NCBI RefSeq assembly: GCF_927798175.1 | Contig: NZ_CAKMMP010000002.1 | Coordinates: 558,001-622,000 of the forward strand | DNA: 64,000 nt | Reading direction: 5' to 3' | DNA from: Paenibacillus sp. JJ-223 | GTDB lineage: Bacteria > Bacillota > Bacilli > Paenibacillales > Paenibacillaceae | Shown here: piece by piece, positions 15,295 through 24,089 of the stretch | How positions within the stretch are numbered: the first letter of the stretch is position 1 | How the letters are laid out: each line of letters begins with the position of its first letter | Position numbers and translations under genes: made by a program | Notes under the pieces: generated by a model | What the model was told of the DNA's origin: nothing | The model's input: only the letters and a program-made list of their open reading frames with translations | Databases searched by the model: none

Positions 15295-16743
15295 ATGAAA
15301 AAAAATATTGTCTTTATGATTGCATTACTTATACTGTTCACCGGCTTCGCAACACCAAGTTATGCATTATCAGACTCGCAATCTGATTCAATACAAACAT
15401 TGTTGGATGATGCAAGCCGTATATCAGGTGTACCGGGAATGTCAATCTCAATACTTGCGAACAATGAAGTGCTCTACTTTTCTTCCGGGTACGCAGATCG
15501 TGAAAAGGGACTGCCAGCAAGTGAAAATACTCTATATGAGCTGGCTTCGGTAAGTAAAGCTTTTACCGGCATGGGTATTCTGCTGATGGAAGAACAAGGG
15601 CTGCTGTCAATGTCAGACCCTATCCAGAAATATTTGCCTTGGTTTACGTTAAAGTATCAGGGGAAACACGTGGATATGCAAAGTATGACACTCAATAACT
15701 TTTTACACCATACTAGCGGCTTAACAAATGGCAGTCACAGTCAAAACATTCCACAAGGCAATACGCCGGATATGTTGCAAAAAACCGTAGAAATGCTCGT
15801 AGATTCTGAATTGTCGTTCTATCCCGGTGAGCAGTATAATTACGGAACTGTTAATTATGACGTATTAGGTCTGGTTATTGAGATTGTGTCGGGACAAAGC
15901 TATGAAGACTTTATGAGGGAACAGGTATTTCAGCCGTTGGGTCTTCACCAGACGTATGTTTATAAAGAAGATGCTCAAGCCACCGGACAGTTGGCACAGG
16001 GCTACCGTTCTTCCTTTTTTATGACAACCCCATATAACGCGCCGGATTTTTCCGGGAATACACCCGCAGGCTACATCATTTCTTGTACAAAAGATATGGC
16101 GCGTTGGATGGGCATACAGATGGGTATTGTGCAGGACATACCCGAAATATTCCATACGGTTATCGAAAAATCACATCAGGGTGATATGTCTGTTCCGGCT
16201 GTCAACGAAATGTATTATGCGGCGGGCTGGTCGGTAAACGCCAACCAAACGATTATAGAGCACCCCGGGGGCAATCCCAATTTCGGAACCGAAGTGGTCA
16301 TACTGCCAAATGAACGAATAGCCATCAGCTTGCTGACCAACGGCGAAAATATCAATAGAAGCATGGTACTAAAAGTTAAAGATATATTAGATGGCAATCT
16401 GACGCAGTCATATGGAATAAGCGGCACACAGCTTTTGGACATCATTTTGTCGTCTGCCACAATTATTCTTTGCCTATTGGCTGTTCTGTTCTTTCTCTTA
16501 GGATTACGCAGAAGGAAAACGAATGAGCGGCAGCCAATGACAAAAAGGCGAATAATCGTAACAGCTATTTTGCTAATTGCTACGATTGTCCAGTGTGTAA
16601 TATGCTATGCATTAGATTGGTCAGAGATACTTATTTGGCGAACATATAGTGTTCTTACAGCTTTGATTTCGGCGGCCTTATTAACAGCAAGCATTACATG
16701 GTTTGTATACACTCACCGATATAATGCCTCGCTCCGAAAATAA
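15295..16743 (+). CDS. Membrane-anchored serine hydrolase, class C beta-lactamase/PBP fold
   Basis: 482 residues. Signal peptide about 1-24, catalytic domain about 30-370, then three membrane segments (about 385-402, 421-440, 450-470). The nucleophile motif is Ser85-Val-Ser-Lys88. The second motif reads Tyr-Gly-Thr-Val-Asn-Tyr where Tyr-x-Asn is usual. The third is His-Pro-Gly-Gly, replacing Lys-Thr-Gly as in many esterase or peptidase relatives of AmpC. It acts outside the membrane, perhaps on peptidoglycan peptides, D-amino-acid peptides or a beta-lactam; I cannot choose. It is the only intact gene of the cassette adjoining rlmH. The codon use and AT-rich sequence differ from the core genes to the right. 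Confidence 0.85.
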   Translation: MKKNIVFMIALLILFTGFATPSYALSDSQSDSIQTLLDDASRISGVPGMSISILANNEVLYFSSGYADREKGLPASENTLYELASVSKAFTGMGILLMEEQGLLSMSDPIQKYLPWFTLKYQGKHVDMQSMTLNNFLHHTSGLTNGSHSQNIPQGNTPDMLQKTVEMLVDSELSFYPGEQYNYGTVNYDVLGLVIEIVSGQSYEDFMREQVFQPLGLHQTYVYKEDAQATGQLAQGYRSSFFMTTPYNAPDFSGNTPAGYIISCTKDMARWMGIQMGIVQDIPEIFHTVIEKSHQGDMSVPAVNEMYYAAGWSVNANQTIIEHPGGNPNFGTEVVILPNERIAISLLTNGENINRSMVLKVKDILDGNLTQSYGISGTQLLDIILSSATIILCLLAVLFFLLGLRRRKTNERQPMTKRRIIVTAILLIATIVQCVICYALDWSEILIWRTYSVLTALISAALLTASITWFVYTHRYNASLRK

Positions 16744-16847
16744 GCATTTCATTCGTTCGCCTTATTGAAAAAACGCGAAGATTTCTTTTAATGAGAGAAC
16801 AATATCAGCTTAGAAGGAATGTGTCAGGCACCCCCTATTTTTCGCCG

Positions 16848-16865
16848 TCACTTATGGTAGGGTTC
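16848..16865 (-). repeat. rlmH 3' end, copy A (putative attachment site)
   Basis: The genuine last codons of rlmH, GAACCCTACCATAAGTGA (Glu-Pro-Tyr-His-Lys-stop). Three downstream copies in the same orientation match its coding content. Confidence 0.85.
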
Positions 16866-17327
16866 ACCGCGGTTAATCTTCACCGCCCGATAAATTTGCT
16901 CCACCAGCACCAGACGCATCAGCTGGTGCGGCAAGGTCATGCGCCCAAAGCTCAAACGCTGCTTCGCGCGGCGCAGCACCTCATCGGAGAGCCCATGGCT
17001 CCCTCCGATGACAAACACGACATGGCTCGTCCCGTACGTGCCGAGCTTGTCGATTTCCGCGGCCAGCTCTTCCGAGCTCCAGAGCTGGCCATCAATGGCG
17101 AGCGCGACGACATGCGCCTCGCTCTTCACATGCGCGAGGATGCGTTCGCCCTCGCGCTCTTTTACCGCCCGTACCTCTGCTTCGCTCAGGGTATCGGGCG
17201 CTTTCTCATCCGCGACCTCGATCATCTGAAATTTGATGTACGGGGCGAGGCGCTTGGCATATTCCTGAATGCCCAGCGTCAAATATTTTTCCTTCAGCTT
17301 GCCCACGCCAATAATCTGAATCAACAT
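16848..17327 (-). CDS. rlmH: 23S rRNA (pseudouridine1915-N3)-methyltransferase RlmH
   Basis: 159 residues, the standard length. It starts [15 protein letters not shown], has the SPOUT cofactor knot Phe-Val-Ile-Gly-Gly-Ser-His-Gly-Leu near 104, and ends in Arg-Gly-Glu-Pro-Tyr-His-Lys. It methylates pseudouridine 1915 in helix 69 of 23S rRNA. GGAGG precedes the ATG. In staphylococci the 3' end of this gene (orfX) is the SCC integration site; here repeats of its last codons continue downstream. Confidence 0.97.
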   Translation of the reverse strand: MLIQIIGVGKLKEKYLTLGIQEYAKRLAPYIKFQMIEVADEKAPDTLSEAEVRAVKEREGERILAHVKSEAHVVALAIDGQLWSSEELAAEIDKLGTYGTSHVVFVIGGSHGLSDEVLRRAKQRLSFGRMTLPHQLMRLVLVEQIYRAVKINRGEPYHK

Positions 17328-17790
17328 AAAACCATTTCCTCCATATCTTCAATCTCGGTATGTATCCATTTATGAGCGATGCCTCGACACACCGTATATC
17401 CTCTGACGAACCTCACACACCTTATTCAGCCTCATTTACACATTTTGCGCGCCTAATGAACTTCAGCCACGCTAATACGCAGCATTTAAGCCATATGCAC
17501 ATCATTCCGGGCAAATAGCGTGGCTACGGTTCGTTAGCGCAAACATCGACCCAATTTACTCCGAATAAAACGTCTGAGGTTCCTTAGCGTGATTGACTCC
17601 CCCTGCTCGACCTCTCCACAAACAGCACAAGACAGCACACCACGCCAATGCGCAAACTCCCCCACAAAACGCAAAAAGAGCGCTCCGACACGCTCTCTTT
17701 GCTTCTTGCCTGTGATGTTCATACCGGATGGAAGGCAGGCCGGGGACACCCTATCATACAGTGCCTGCGGCCGTTCGTTCCTACAGTACG
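17328..17790. other. Gene-free stretch between rlmH and the CxxH/CxxC gene
   Basis: No convincing gene. It carries a hairpin at 17672-17703 (GCAAAAAGAGCG with CGCTCTCTTTGC), probably the terminator of the gene on its right. Confidence 0.5.
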
Positions 17791-17958
17791 CTAAACGACG
17801 AGGAATTCCGCGTGCTGTTCGCATTCGGAACATTTGGCAGGCGGGTCCCAGTCGGCAAATTCCGTCTCCTTCAGATCAACGATATCCGGAGCGTCCTCAT
17901 ACTCATCGACGAACTTGTCAATGGCGATGTCCACGTGTTCTTTGCATACAACGTACAT
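17791..17958 (-). CDS. CxxH/CxxC mini-protein
   Basis: 55 residues. Cys5-x-x-His8 and Cys43-x-x-Cys46 flank an acidic middle (Asp-Glu-Tyr-Glu-Asp-Ala-Pro-Asp), the layout of the CxxH/CxxC family found beside rlmH in Bacillales (YyzF-like). Probably binds one zinc ion; function unknown. ATG at 17958; an in-frame ATG at 17970 directly abuts GAAAGG and is less likely. Too short for most gene callers. Confidence 0.88.
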   Translation of the reverse strand: MYVVCKEHVDIAIDKFVDEYEDAPDIVDLKETEFADWDPPAKCSECEQHAEFLVV

Positions 17959-18135
17959 CCGTTCAAGCATCCTTTCTGTAACCAGCTATGCTCCCGATTC
18001 ACAACCGCTTATCCATACAGGATAGCCACTTCTCTGTTCTATCACACCTCAGGCTGAAAAGAAACCCCTAACTCCCATTTATCGTGCCCAACTTCCAGGA
18101 AACCTCTCCATTCGCCACGAGCAAACGGCAAAAAA

Positions 18136-18154
18136 AGCGCCCTCTCCGGGCGCT
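18136..18154 (-). terminator. Intrinsic terminator of the lipoprotein gene
   Basis: AGCGCCC / GGGCGCT stem with a 5-base loop; on the minus strand it is followed by a run of Ts (TTTTTTTGCC). It lies 34 bases after the stop. Confidence 0.85.
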
Positions 18155-18187
18155 GTATCATACATATATTCGGTTAGGCAGCTCCAT

Positions 18188-18715
18188 TTACTCCAACCCG
18201 GATTGCGCCTTCGTCAGCAGCTTGCCGCCCTGAAATGCCAATACCGCATTGGCCCCCGTATCGCCAACCCCTTTGTAGTTATAAACCACCATATTTTCTG
18301 CTTCGCTCAAGGCTTCTCCCTCACCGCCCAGGATGTCGATTACTTCGTCAAACGTCATGCCCACTTCAATTTTCTCGTACTGTGCAAACGTAATAACTAC
18401 GCTATCGCCCCTGCCTGCGGAACCGTTATTGCCTGGTCCGGCAGATGAGCTGCCTCCGCCCTGGCTTGCAGCAGCGACGCTTGCGCTCAGCTCATCCAGC
18501 TTTTTTTTCAGATCCGTAATTGTAATGTTCTGTTCTTCCAGCTTGCCGGACTGTTCCTCCAGCTTTTTCTCCAACGCGGCTACGCGGTCCTCCTGCCAGG
18601 AAGCATCGCCGCCGGATGCAGCATTCGTTTCTGTCTTGCTTCCGCATGCCGACAATACGGATAACAGCATCATAAGCGAAGTTCCGCCAAGCAGCAGCTT
18701 TCTAGCGTATTTCAT
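18188..18715 (-). CDS. Lipoprotein with coiled coil and SmpA/OmlA-like C-terminal domain
   Basis: 175 residues from the ATG at 18715. The lipoprotein signal ends in Leu-Ser-Ala-Cys24. A heptad coiled coil (about 40-85, Glu-Asp-Arg-Val-Ala-Ala-Leu-Glu-Lys-Lys-Leu) and a Gly/Ser linker lead to a small domain beginning Tyr-Glu-Lys-Ile-Glu-Val-Gly-Met-Thr-Phe-Asp-Glu-Val. That Gly-Met-Thr-x-x-Glu-Val motif is typical of the BamE/SmpA-like and beta-lactamase-inhibitor-like fold. The frame is open further upstream but only this start places the signal at the N-terminus. Probably outer membrane leaflet-attached in the wall space; role unknown. Confidence 0.8.
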   Translation of the reverse strand: MKYARKLLLGGTSLMMLLSVLSACGSKTETNAASGGDASWQEDRVAALEKKLEEQSGKLEEQNITITDLKKKLDELSASVAAASQGGGSSSAGPGNNGSAGRGDSVVITFAQYEKIEVGMTFDEVIDILGGEGEALSEAENMVVYNYKGVGDTGANAVLAFQGGKLLTKAQSGLE

Positions 18716-18920
18716 AGTCCCAGGGCCCCCTATATTCATGTCTGCTTCCATTCTTCCGTCCAATACAACAACCTCAGGCGCAGCACCAACGCCAACCCTC
18801 GACCATCGTCTCATGTCCTATAAGGCATAGTACTCACATGCTAACCAGTGTATCATAGCAGAAAACTTCTGTAACTGAGACTTTCGCTCTGGGCCCATCC
18901 GCTTAATCGGATAAACAAAA

Positions 18921-18993
18921 ATCCCCTATATTCGCCAAACTGCGAGCCATGCCTGCATCAGACAAATGACAACGCCGTTCCCGAACAGGGGAT
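18921..18993 (-). terminator. Possible htrA terminator
   Basis: ATCCCCT and AGGGGAT pair across a large loop; on the minus strand the second arm is followed by TTTTGTTT. It lies about 86 bases after the htrA stop. The remainder of 18716-19079 has further weak hairpins (19020-19060) but no gene. Confidence 0.4.
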
Positions 18994-19079
18994 ACTCGCA
19001 ATAATGTGCAACTGATAAACGGAGTGACTCCGCGCCTTGATCGAACAATCAAACAAGGCGGGACGATCTCCGCTTCGTT

Positions 19080-20351
19080 TTACTCCGGTTTATCTGCCAA
19101 CGTTACGCTCACCTTTTCCACTTTTCCATCGCGGTAGAACGTCACTTCCAGTGTATCGCCGATTTTCTTTTTGTCGTACAAGTATTTCCGCAGATCCAGC
19201 GTAGAGGTAATCGGTTGCCCGTCAAATTCCGTAATGACGTCGTTCAGCTTCAGGCCGGCTTCGGCAGCCGGACCGGATGCCTCCAGCACCACCACCCCGC
19301 TGTCTACATGCGAAGGCAGCTTCAAATCCTTGCGCTGCTCATCGTCGAGCGGAGCGTACGGGTTGCTAAGATCAACGGTGTACACGCCCAGATATGGACG
19401 CGTTACCTTGCCGTGCAGCAGGAGGGCATCCACCGTTTTCATCACTTCATTCATCGGGATCGCAAAACCAAGCCCCTCTACGCCCGTATCCGAAATTTTC
19501 ATCGTATTGATGCCGACGACCTTGCCGTTCAGGTCCACCAGCGCACCGCCGCTGTTCCCTTCATTGATCGCTGCATCCGTCTGAATGACGTTTTGCTCCC
19601 AATCGTACACGCCATCCTGGTTGATCGACACCGGCAGAATGCGATCCGTGTAACTGACGATGCCGGAGGTCAACGTACCTCCCAGTCCGAGCGGATTACC
19701 GATGGCCAGCACCGTTTGCCCGCGCTGCAGCTTGCTCGAATCGCCGATCTCGGCAGCCGGGCCAAGCCCTTCCGCATCCGCAGACAGCACGGCAATATCG
19801 CTCACCCTATCCTGACCGACCAGTTTGGCTTTGTGCGTTTCGCCATCTACCGTCACAATTTCCAAGTCGCTGGAACCTTCAATAACGTGATGGTTGGTCA
19901 TGATGAAGGCTTTGCCGTCTTCCTTCTTGAAGATAACACCGGAACCGAGCGCGGACTCCTCCATCGACAGACTGCTGCCCGTTTTGTGATTGACGATGCT
20001 GACGACGGAAGGACGGACCTTCGCAGCCGCCTGGATAATCCGGTCATACGGATCGGCTGCTTGCGCCGCTTGAACCGAGCCTCCGCTTCCGCTGCCAATG
20101 ACGTTGGACAACGGGACTGCTGTCGGCTGCGAAATGAAGCTGTAAAGCATCACCGTCACGACCGAGCTAATCACCGAACTGATGACAGCCACTTTGACGG
20201 TCGAACCGAATCCGGAGCGGGAACGCGATCTGCGCGGGTTCTGCCAGCGATCGCGCCCGCCGGGGCGGAGAATCTGAAGCTTGCCTTTCTGTACAGGCTC
20301 GGCGCGTCTTGATACCTTGGTTGAATAAAAGTCGTCTCCAAACAATCCCAT
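19080..20351 (-). CDS. HtrA/DegP-like serine protease with PDZ domain
   Basis: 423 residues from the ATG at 20351 (GGGGAGAGG upstream). Basic cytoplasmic N-terminus, membrane segment at 51-73, trypsin-like domain with catalytic His155 (Thr-Asn-His-His-Val), Asp185 (Ser-Asp-Ile-Ala-Val-Leu) and Ser267 (Gly-Asn-Ser-Gly-Gly), then a PDZ domain at about 320-415. It degrades or refolds damaged exported proteins. It follows walJ in the walRK cluster, as yyxA/htrC does in Bacillus subtilis. The gap to walJ holds the divergent 70-residue gene, so it is probably transcribed separately. Confidence 0.95.
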   Translation of the reverse strand: MGLFGDDFYSTKVSRRAEPVQKGKLQILRPGGRDRWQNPRRSRSRSGFGSTVKVAVISSVISSVVTVMLYSFISQPTAVPLSNVIGSGSGGSVQAAQAADPYDRIIQAAAKVRPSVVSIVNHKTGSSLSMEESALGSGVIFKKEDGKAFIMTNHHVIEGSSDLEIVTVDGETHKAKLVGQDRVSDIAVLSADAEGLGPAAEIGDSSKLQRGQTVLAIGNPLGLGGTLTSGIVSYTDRILPVSINQDGVYDWEQNVIQTDAAINEGNSGGALVDLNGKVVGINTMKISDTGVEGLGFAIPMNEVMKTVDALLLHGKVTRPYLGVYTVDLSNPYAPLDDEQRKDLKLPSHVDSGVVVLEASGPAAEAGLKLNDVITEFDGQPITSTLDLRKYLYDKKKIGDTLEVTFYRDGKVEKVSVTLADKPE

Positions 20352-21014
20352 CGTGATCCTCTCCCCTTCGTTGTCACGCATCAAGACCTTGACTGCCGCC
20401 TGCCCTAATGTTCGTCGCGAACATGAACCGTCGCGCATCCCCGCATCGTTCACGCAAGCGACGGACAAAATTTCCGATCACTATTCCTTCAGCATGCTGC
20501 ATCCATCATATTGGCGCTTGCCCGTTTTGCTACTTCATGCTCATTTTCGGAAATCTTTCATATCGTTACATTTTCGAAGGCAGCGGATGCCATCGACTAT
20601 GTATAACAACATCGCTTCCATCCCGGTTCGCCATGCTGTTTGCAGCCTGATATTTATGCATAAAGCTTCTCGATTCCACACGAACTTATGGCCTTTAATC
20701 CAGCCCTCTATATACTAAACACGAAATATTCCAAAAAGTTGCATAATCATGAAGATGATCGTAAATTCTCTGCATTTTTTCTGTCTTCCGCACCCTGCGG
20801 CTAATTAGTCACACTATCTATCACCACAAAAACAGCCCTGCTAACCGCCTATTTCCGGCGTAAATAAAATAATTTCCAGTCCTGCCGAGCCGTCCCTTTC
20901 AGCATACACGCCATTCCAGCCAATTTGTAGAGGGAAAAAGAGGAATGTTTTCCACGTCCTCTGACTACAATAATAGTAAAAGATATTCGAAGCTTCATAG
21001 AAGGAGGGTTAACG
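20352..21014. other. Gene-free stretch upstream of htrA
   Basis: I see no gene in these 660 bases. It must hold the htrA promoter and that of the plus-strand small gene, but no clear -35/-10 pair stands out. Confidence 0.5.
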
Positions 21015-21227
21015 TTGAATCGCACACGCACACTCACAGCTATGGAAGAGGTTCATATGGCATCCAAACTGGCCGACCTGAAGGAAGAGCATTATCGTAA
21101 CACGCTTGCGCTCAGTACGATGATCGAACTGCTGGTGGACAAAGGCATACTCACCCGCGAAGAGGTGGAACGCAAGGCTGCCGAACTCGACAGCTTTATG
21201 GCTGACCCACCCTATCCCATGGCGTAG
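21015..21227 (+). CDS. Small hypothetical protein, convergent with walJ
   Basis: 70 residues, TTG start at 21015 with AAGGAGGG nine bases upstream. Mostly helical and charged; ends with Leu-Leu-Val-Asp-Lys-Gly-Ile-Leu-Thr-Arg-Glu-Glu-Val-Glu, a helix-hairpin motif seen at subunit ends of many enzymes, then a Pro-rich tail. Its last 32 bases overlap the 3' end of walJ on the other strand. No function recognised. Confidence 0.7.
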   Translation: MNRTRTLTAMEEVHMASKLADLKEEHYRNTLALSTMIELLVDKGILTREEVERKAAELDSFMADPPYPMA

Positions 21228-22002
21228 GTCGGTCGTAATACGTGTCGCACAGCTTGAACTCATGGTCCTTATAAAAGCAACCGCGGCTCTCCATGGCATC
21301 GCGCACCGACATTCTGGCCAAATCGATCATATTATGGTCCAAGCTAAGGTGCGCCAGATAGGTGCGCTTGAGGCGCCCGTTCATCAGCTCGCTGAGCGCC
21401 GCTCCTGCCGCCTCGTTCGAGAGGTGCCCGATATCGCTCAGAATGCGACGTTTCGTATTCCACGGATAACGTCCCATGCGCAGCAGCTCCACGTCGTGAT
21501 TCGCCTCCAGAACGAGCACATCCGAATCTGCAATCGCGTCGCGCACCTTATCGCTCATATAGCCGAGGTCGGTCGCCACCGCCAGCTTCTCGCTGCCGTC
21601 ATCGAACGTATAGCCGACCGGCTCTGCGGCATCATGGGAGATGCCGAACGATTCGACGCGCAAGGAACCGAAATCCTTGTTCTCCCCCGTCTCGAAAATA
21701 CGCCGGTTTTCCTCCGGAATGGCTCCGACCGATTTCTCCAGCGCTTTCCACGTGTTCGTGTTCGCATAGATTGGTAAATTATATTTGCGGGAGATCGCGC
21801 CTAGTCCTTTAATATGATCCGAATGTTCGTGCGTGACCAAAATTCCGTCCAGCTCGGCTCCCGAAATCTCCCGTTCCAGAAACAGCGCCTCCAGCCGCTT
21901 CGCACTGAGCCCAGCATCGATCATCAACGAGGTTCCCCCATGCTGGATGACTGTTGCATTTCCCGTCGAACCGCTGGACAACACGGTAAAATATATCCCC
22001 AT
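21196..22002 (-). CDS. walJ: WalJ (YycJ) metallo-beta-lactamase-fold hydrolase
   Basis: 268 residues. Metal motif Thr-His-Glu-His-Ser-Asp-His near 56 and downstream Asp/His ligands (Ala-Thr-Asp-Leu-Gly-Tyr, Leu-Ala-His-Leu-Ser). The N-terminus Gly-Ser-Thr-Gly-Asn-Ala is typical of this family, which is linked to wall control and coordination of replication with division. GAGGAG precedes the ATG. Last gene of the walR-walK-yycH-yycI-walJ run; starts six bases after yycI. Confidence 0.95.
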   Translation of the reverse strand: MGIYFTVLSSGSTGNATVIQHGGTSLMIDAGLSAKRLEALFLEREISGAELDGILVTHEHSDHIKGLGAISRKYNLPIYANTNTWKALEKSVGAIPEENRRIFETGENKDFGSLRVESFGISHDAAEPVGYTFDDGSEKLAVATDLGYMSDKVRDAIADSDVLVLEANHDVELLRMGRYPWNTKRRILSDIGHLSNEAAGAALSELMNGRLKRTYLAHLSLDHNMIDLARMSVRDAMESRGCFYKDHEFKLCDTYYDRPTPWDRVGQP

Positions 22003-22008
22003 AACGCA

Positions 22009-22752
22009 TTACTCCTCTAGTTTGTCTGTCTTGGGACTGAATACATCCCCGCTGATACCCTGCACGTACAGAATCTCGCCGCTTTCCAGCACGAACCGCC
22101 ATGCCGGCATCGCCACTTGCATATCCGAGTTGAATAACTGACCATAATATCCCAATTGAATATCCTTCACGATGGCATCATTGGGCAAAAAGTTCTCGAT
22201 CAGCGTTCCCAGCGCCTTCGACGCCGGGAGCACCTGCTGCTCGCTGTCCTCCGTTGTCGTGATCCGCACCGGCGTCTGACGGTAACCCGTAATTTTCTGA
22301 TCGCTGTAGAACAGCTCCAGGCTGACGTTGAAGAGCGGCCATTTCCCGTCCACCAACGGATGAAGAACGAAGGCCCCATCTTCGGCCATCAGTTGATCAA
22401 GTCGATAACTGCCGATTTGTACAATTTCATCTTTTAGCGCATTTTCCAACTCGCCCTGTGCAAAGATCAGCTTGCTGTCGATCGGTTGATCGAGATTGAC
22501 TTCAAGGCCCGCCTTATCCTCTTCAATGAACTCATAGGACAGTTTCGGCAGCTTCGGCGTTTCACTCGGGATGGGGGCAAGCACTTGAATGCCCTTTTCC
22601 TCCATCGCCAGCTGGGTATTGTCCGCCAGGGAGGTGAAGTCCAGATTGGCTCCGGCCGTCTCCCGGGCATCCACCCAGATCTGATAACCAAGCACCAGGT
22701 TAAGCAGCAAAAAGGCGTAGATCAACACATTTTTCGCGCGTCCCCAATCCAA
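22009..22752 (-). CDS. yycI: YycI, WalK-regulating membrane protein
   Basis: About 247 residues with a single N-terminal membrane segment (about 6-25) and an outer domain. YycI and YycH bind WalK and restrain it. I favour the TTG at 22752, giving Met-Asp-Trp-Gly-Arg-Ala-Lys as in other YycI proteins, with GGAGG eight bases upstream; an earlier ATG at 22782 has no ribosome site. Lies between yycH and walJ. Confidence 0.88.
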   Translation of the reverse strand: MDWGRAKNVLIYAFLLLNLVLGYQIWVDARETAGANLDFTSLADNTQLAMEEKGIQVLAPIPSETPKLPKLSYEFIEEDKAGLEVNLDQPIDSKLIFAQGELENALKDEIVQIGSYRLDQLMAEDGAFVLHPLVDGKWPLFNVSLELFYSDQKITGYRQTPVRITTTEDSEQQVLPASKALGTLIENFLPNDAIVKDIQLGYYGQLFNSDMQVAMPAWRFVLESGEILYVQGISGDVFSPKTDKLEE

Positions 22753-22808
22753 CAACCTCACCTCCGCTATGACATGATTCAAAAGAAAACCGTTACACTA
22801 GGCCATTC

Positions 22809-24089
22809 CTATGACACCGTGGTCTCTTCTCCGTTCGTGAAACGGATGACCCATACGGGGATCAGCTTCAAGCCATCCTCCGTCGCAGACGGGCGGTATG
22901 CCGGATATACGTCCTCTACCTGACGAGTGGAGCCGGTCACCTTTTCGATCAGTGCCTTCAGCTTGTCCCCTCCCGAGAGCTTGACCGCCTTTTTGGTCTC
23001 CGAGCCTTCGTTCAGGTACTCCAGCGAACGTTCATAACTCGACACCGTTTCCTGCTGCATTTCCATGCTGATCGTACCGAAACGGAATTGCGCCAGATCG
23101 AGAATCGGAAAACTGCCATAGTACTGCTGGAATTGGAGACTGGTCCGGTTATCGCTAGATTCGATCATCATGCGGGACCTGCCCTTCCACCCGCCATGCT
23201 GGTTGACGAAATCCACCGCAGACAGCGCATCCTTGGCCGGGTCGCTCTGACCCGCCGGCGGTGCCGCAGGATCGGTATACGTCATCCAGCGCTGCTCCTG
23301 TTTGATTTGCAGACTGCGCTTGCTGTCCGTATAAATCTCCGATCCGTCCTTTTCCCGAATGTTTCGGGTCATGCTTGGATCGAAGAACAGGCTGCGCTGC
23401 ATCTGCTCGACCGTGAATTGGCCTGTCGGCACCTCGGCTTCGATCGTTTCCAGCGCCGCCCTTGGAATGTAATATCCGCCTTCCATCAACGTATACGGCG
23501 TCCAATTGCTGCCGAAATCCACATGCTGCTGCACGTCCTGCACGGTCAGGTCGGCCTGTGCAGCTTCGTATACCACATCACCTTTGGCACTAAAGAACAG
23601 CGCATGCACCTTAGAGTCGTTTTTGGCCGTATAAATGGAAATTCGGTTGATCGTCTCTCCCTGGAACAGCGAGTCCGTGCCAAGCCGCATTACCCGCTGC
23701 AGCAATTGCACGGGAATGCCTTCTTTGAAAGACAGCTCAAAGCCTTGATTCTCCTTGCGAATCTTCTCCCAATTCACGGATTGCACGTTTCGGCGCTGGA
23801 AATCCTCAAACGTCCGGCCCTGAATCCGCGAATAGATCAACTGATAAAAGGTATTGCCCGGATAGAACACGGTATGTTTATCCCCACCCAAATGAATAAT
23901 CATCTGATCGGGGAAGATCAATTCCTCAATATTGCGCTCCTGGCCCATATTCTCGGTTTTGACATAGTTTGTCTCGGAGGTGACTACCGAATCGCCGCCG
24001 CCAGGCAGACGATAAATCAAGAAATAGCTCTGCACGAGGCTCGCAGCTACCAGCGAAGCAAGCACGAGTGACTTAATGCGTTCCTTCAC
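22809..24089 (-). CDS. yycH: YycH, WalK-regulating membrane protein
   Basis: 427 residues from the GTG at 24089, which follows GGAGGTGA closely; it begins Val-Lys-Glu-Arg-Ile-Lys-Ser with one membrane segment (about 8-28), Ser-Tyr-Phe-Leu-Ile-Tyr-Arg-Leu-Pro, then a large outer domain. It overlaps the end of walK by 17 bases, so translation is coupled. With YycI it modulates the WalK kinase. Confidence 0.9.
   Translation of the reverse strand: MKERIKSLVLASLVAASLVQSYFLIYRLPGGGDSVVTSETNYVKTENMGQERNIEELIFPDQMIIHLGGDKHTVFYPGNTFYQLIYSRIQGRTFEDFQRRNVQSVNWEKIRKENQGFELSFKEGIPVQLLQRVMRLGTDSLFQGETINRISIYTAKNDSKVHALFFSAKGDVVYEAAQADLTVQDVQQHVDFGSNWTPYTLMEGGYYIPRAALETIEAEVPTGQFTVEQMQRSLFFDPSMTRNIREKDGSEIYTDSKRSLQIKQEQRWMTYTDPAAPPAGQSDPAKDALSAVDFVNQHGGWKGRSRMMIESSDNRTSLQFQQYYGSFPILDLAQFRFGTISMEMQQETVSSYERSLEYLNEGSETKKAVKLSGGDKLKALIEKVTGSTRQVEDVYPAYRPSATEDGLKLIPVWVIRFTNGEETTVS

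Larger units (their letters stand above)
14344..16865. mobile_element. Putative SCC-like cassette 1 (next to rlmH, about 2.5 kb)
   Basis: Interval between copy B and the authentic rlmH 3' end. Just inside each end is a perfect 11-bp inverted repeat: CGGCGAAAAAT (14378-14388) and ATTTTTCGCCG (16837-16847). Cargo: a gene fragment and a membrane-anchored serine hydrolase. No recombinase. Confidence 0.6.

Noticed and set aside
17534-18060. Several plus- and minus-strand frames overlapping the CxxH/CxxC gene
   Set aside because: They are shadows; only the minus-strand 55-residue frame shows family motifs.
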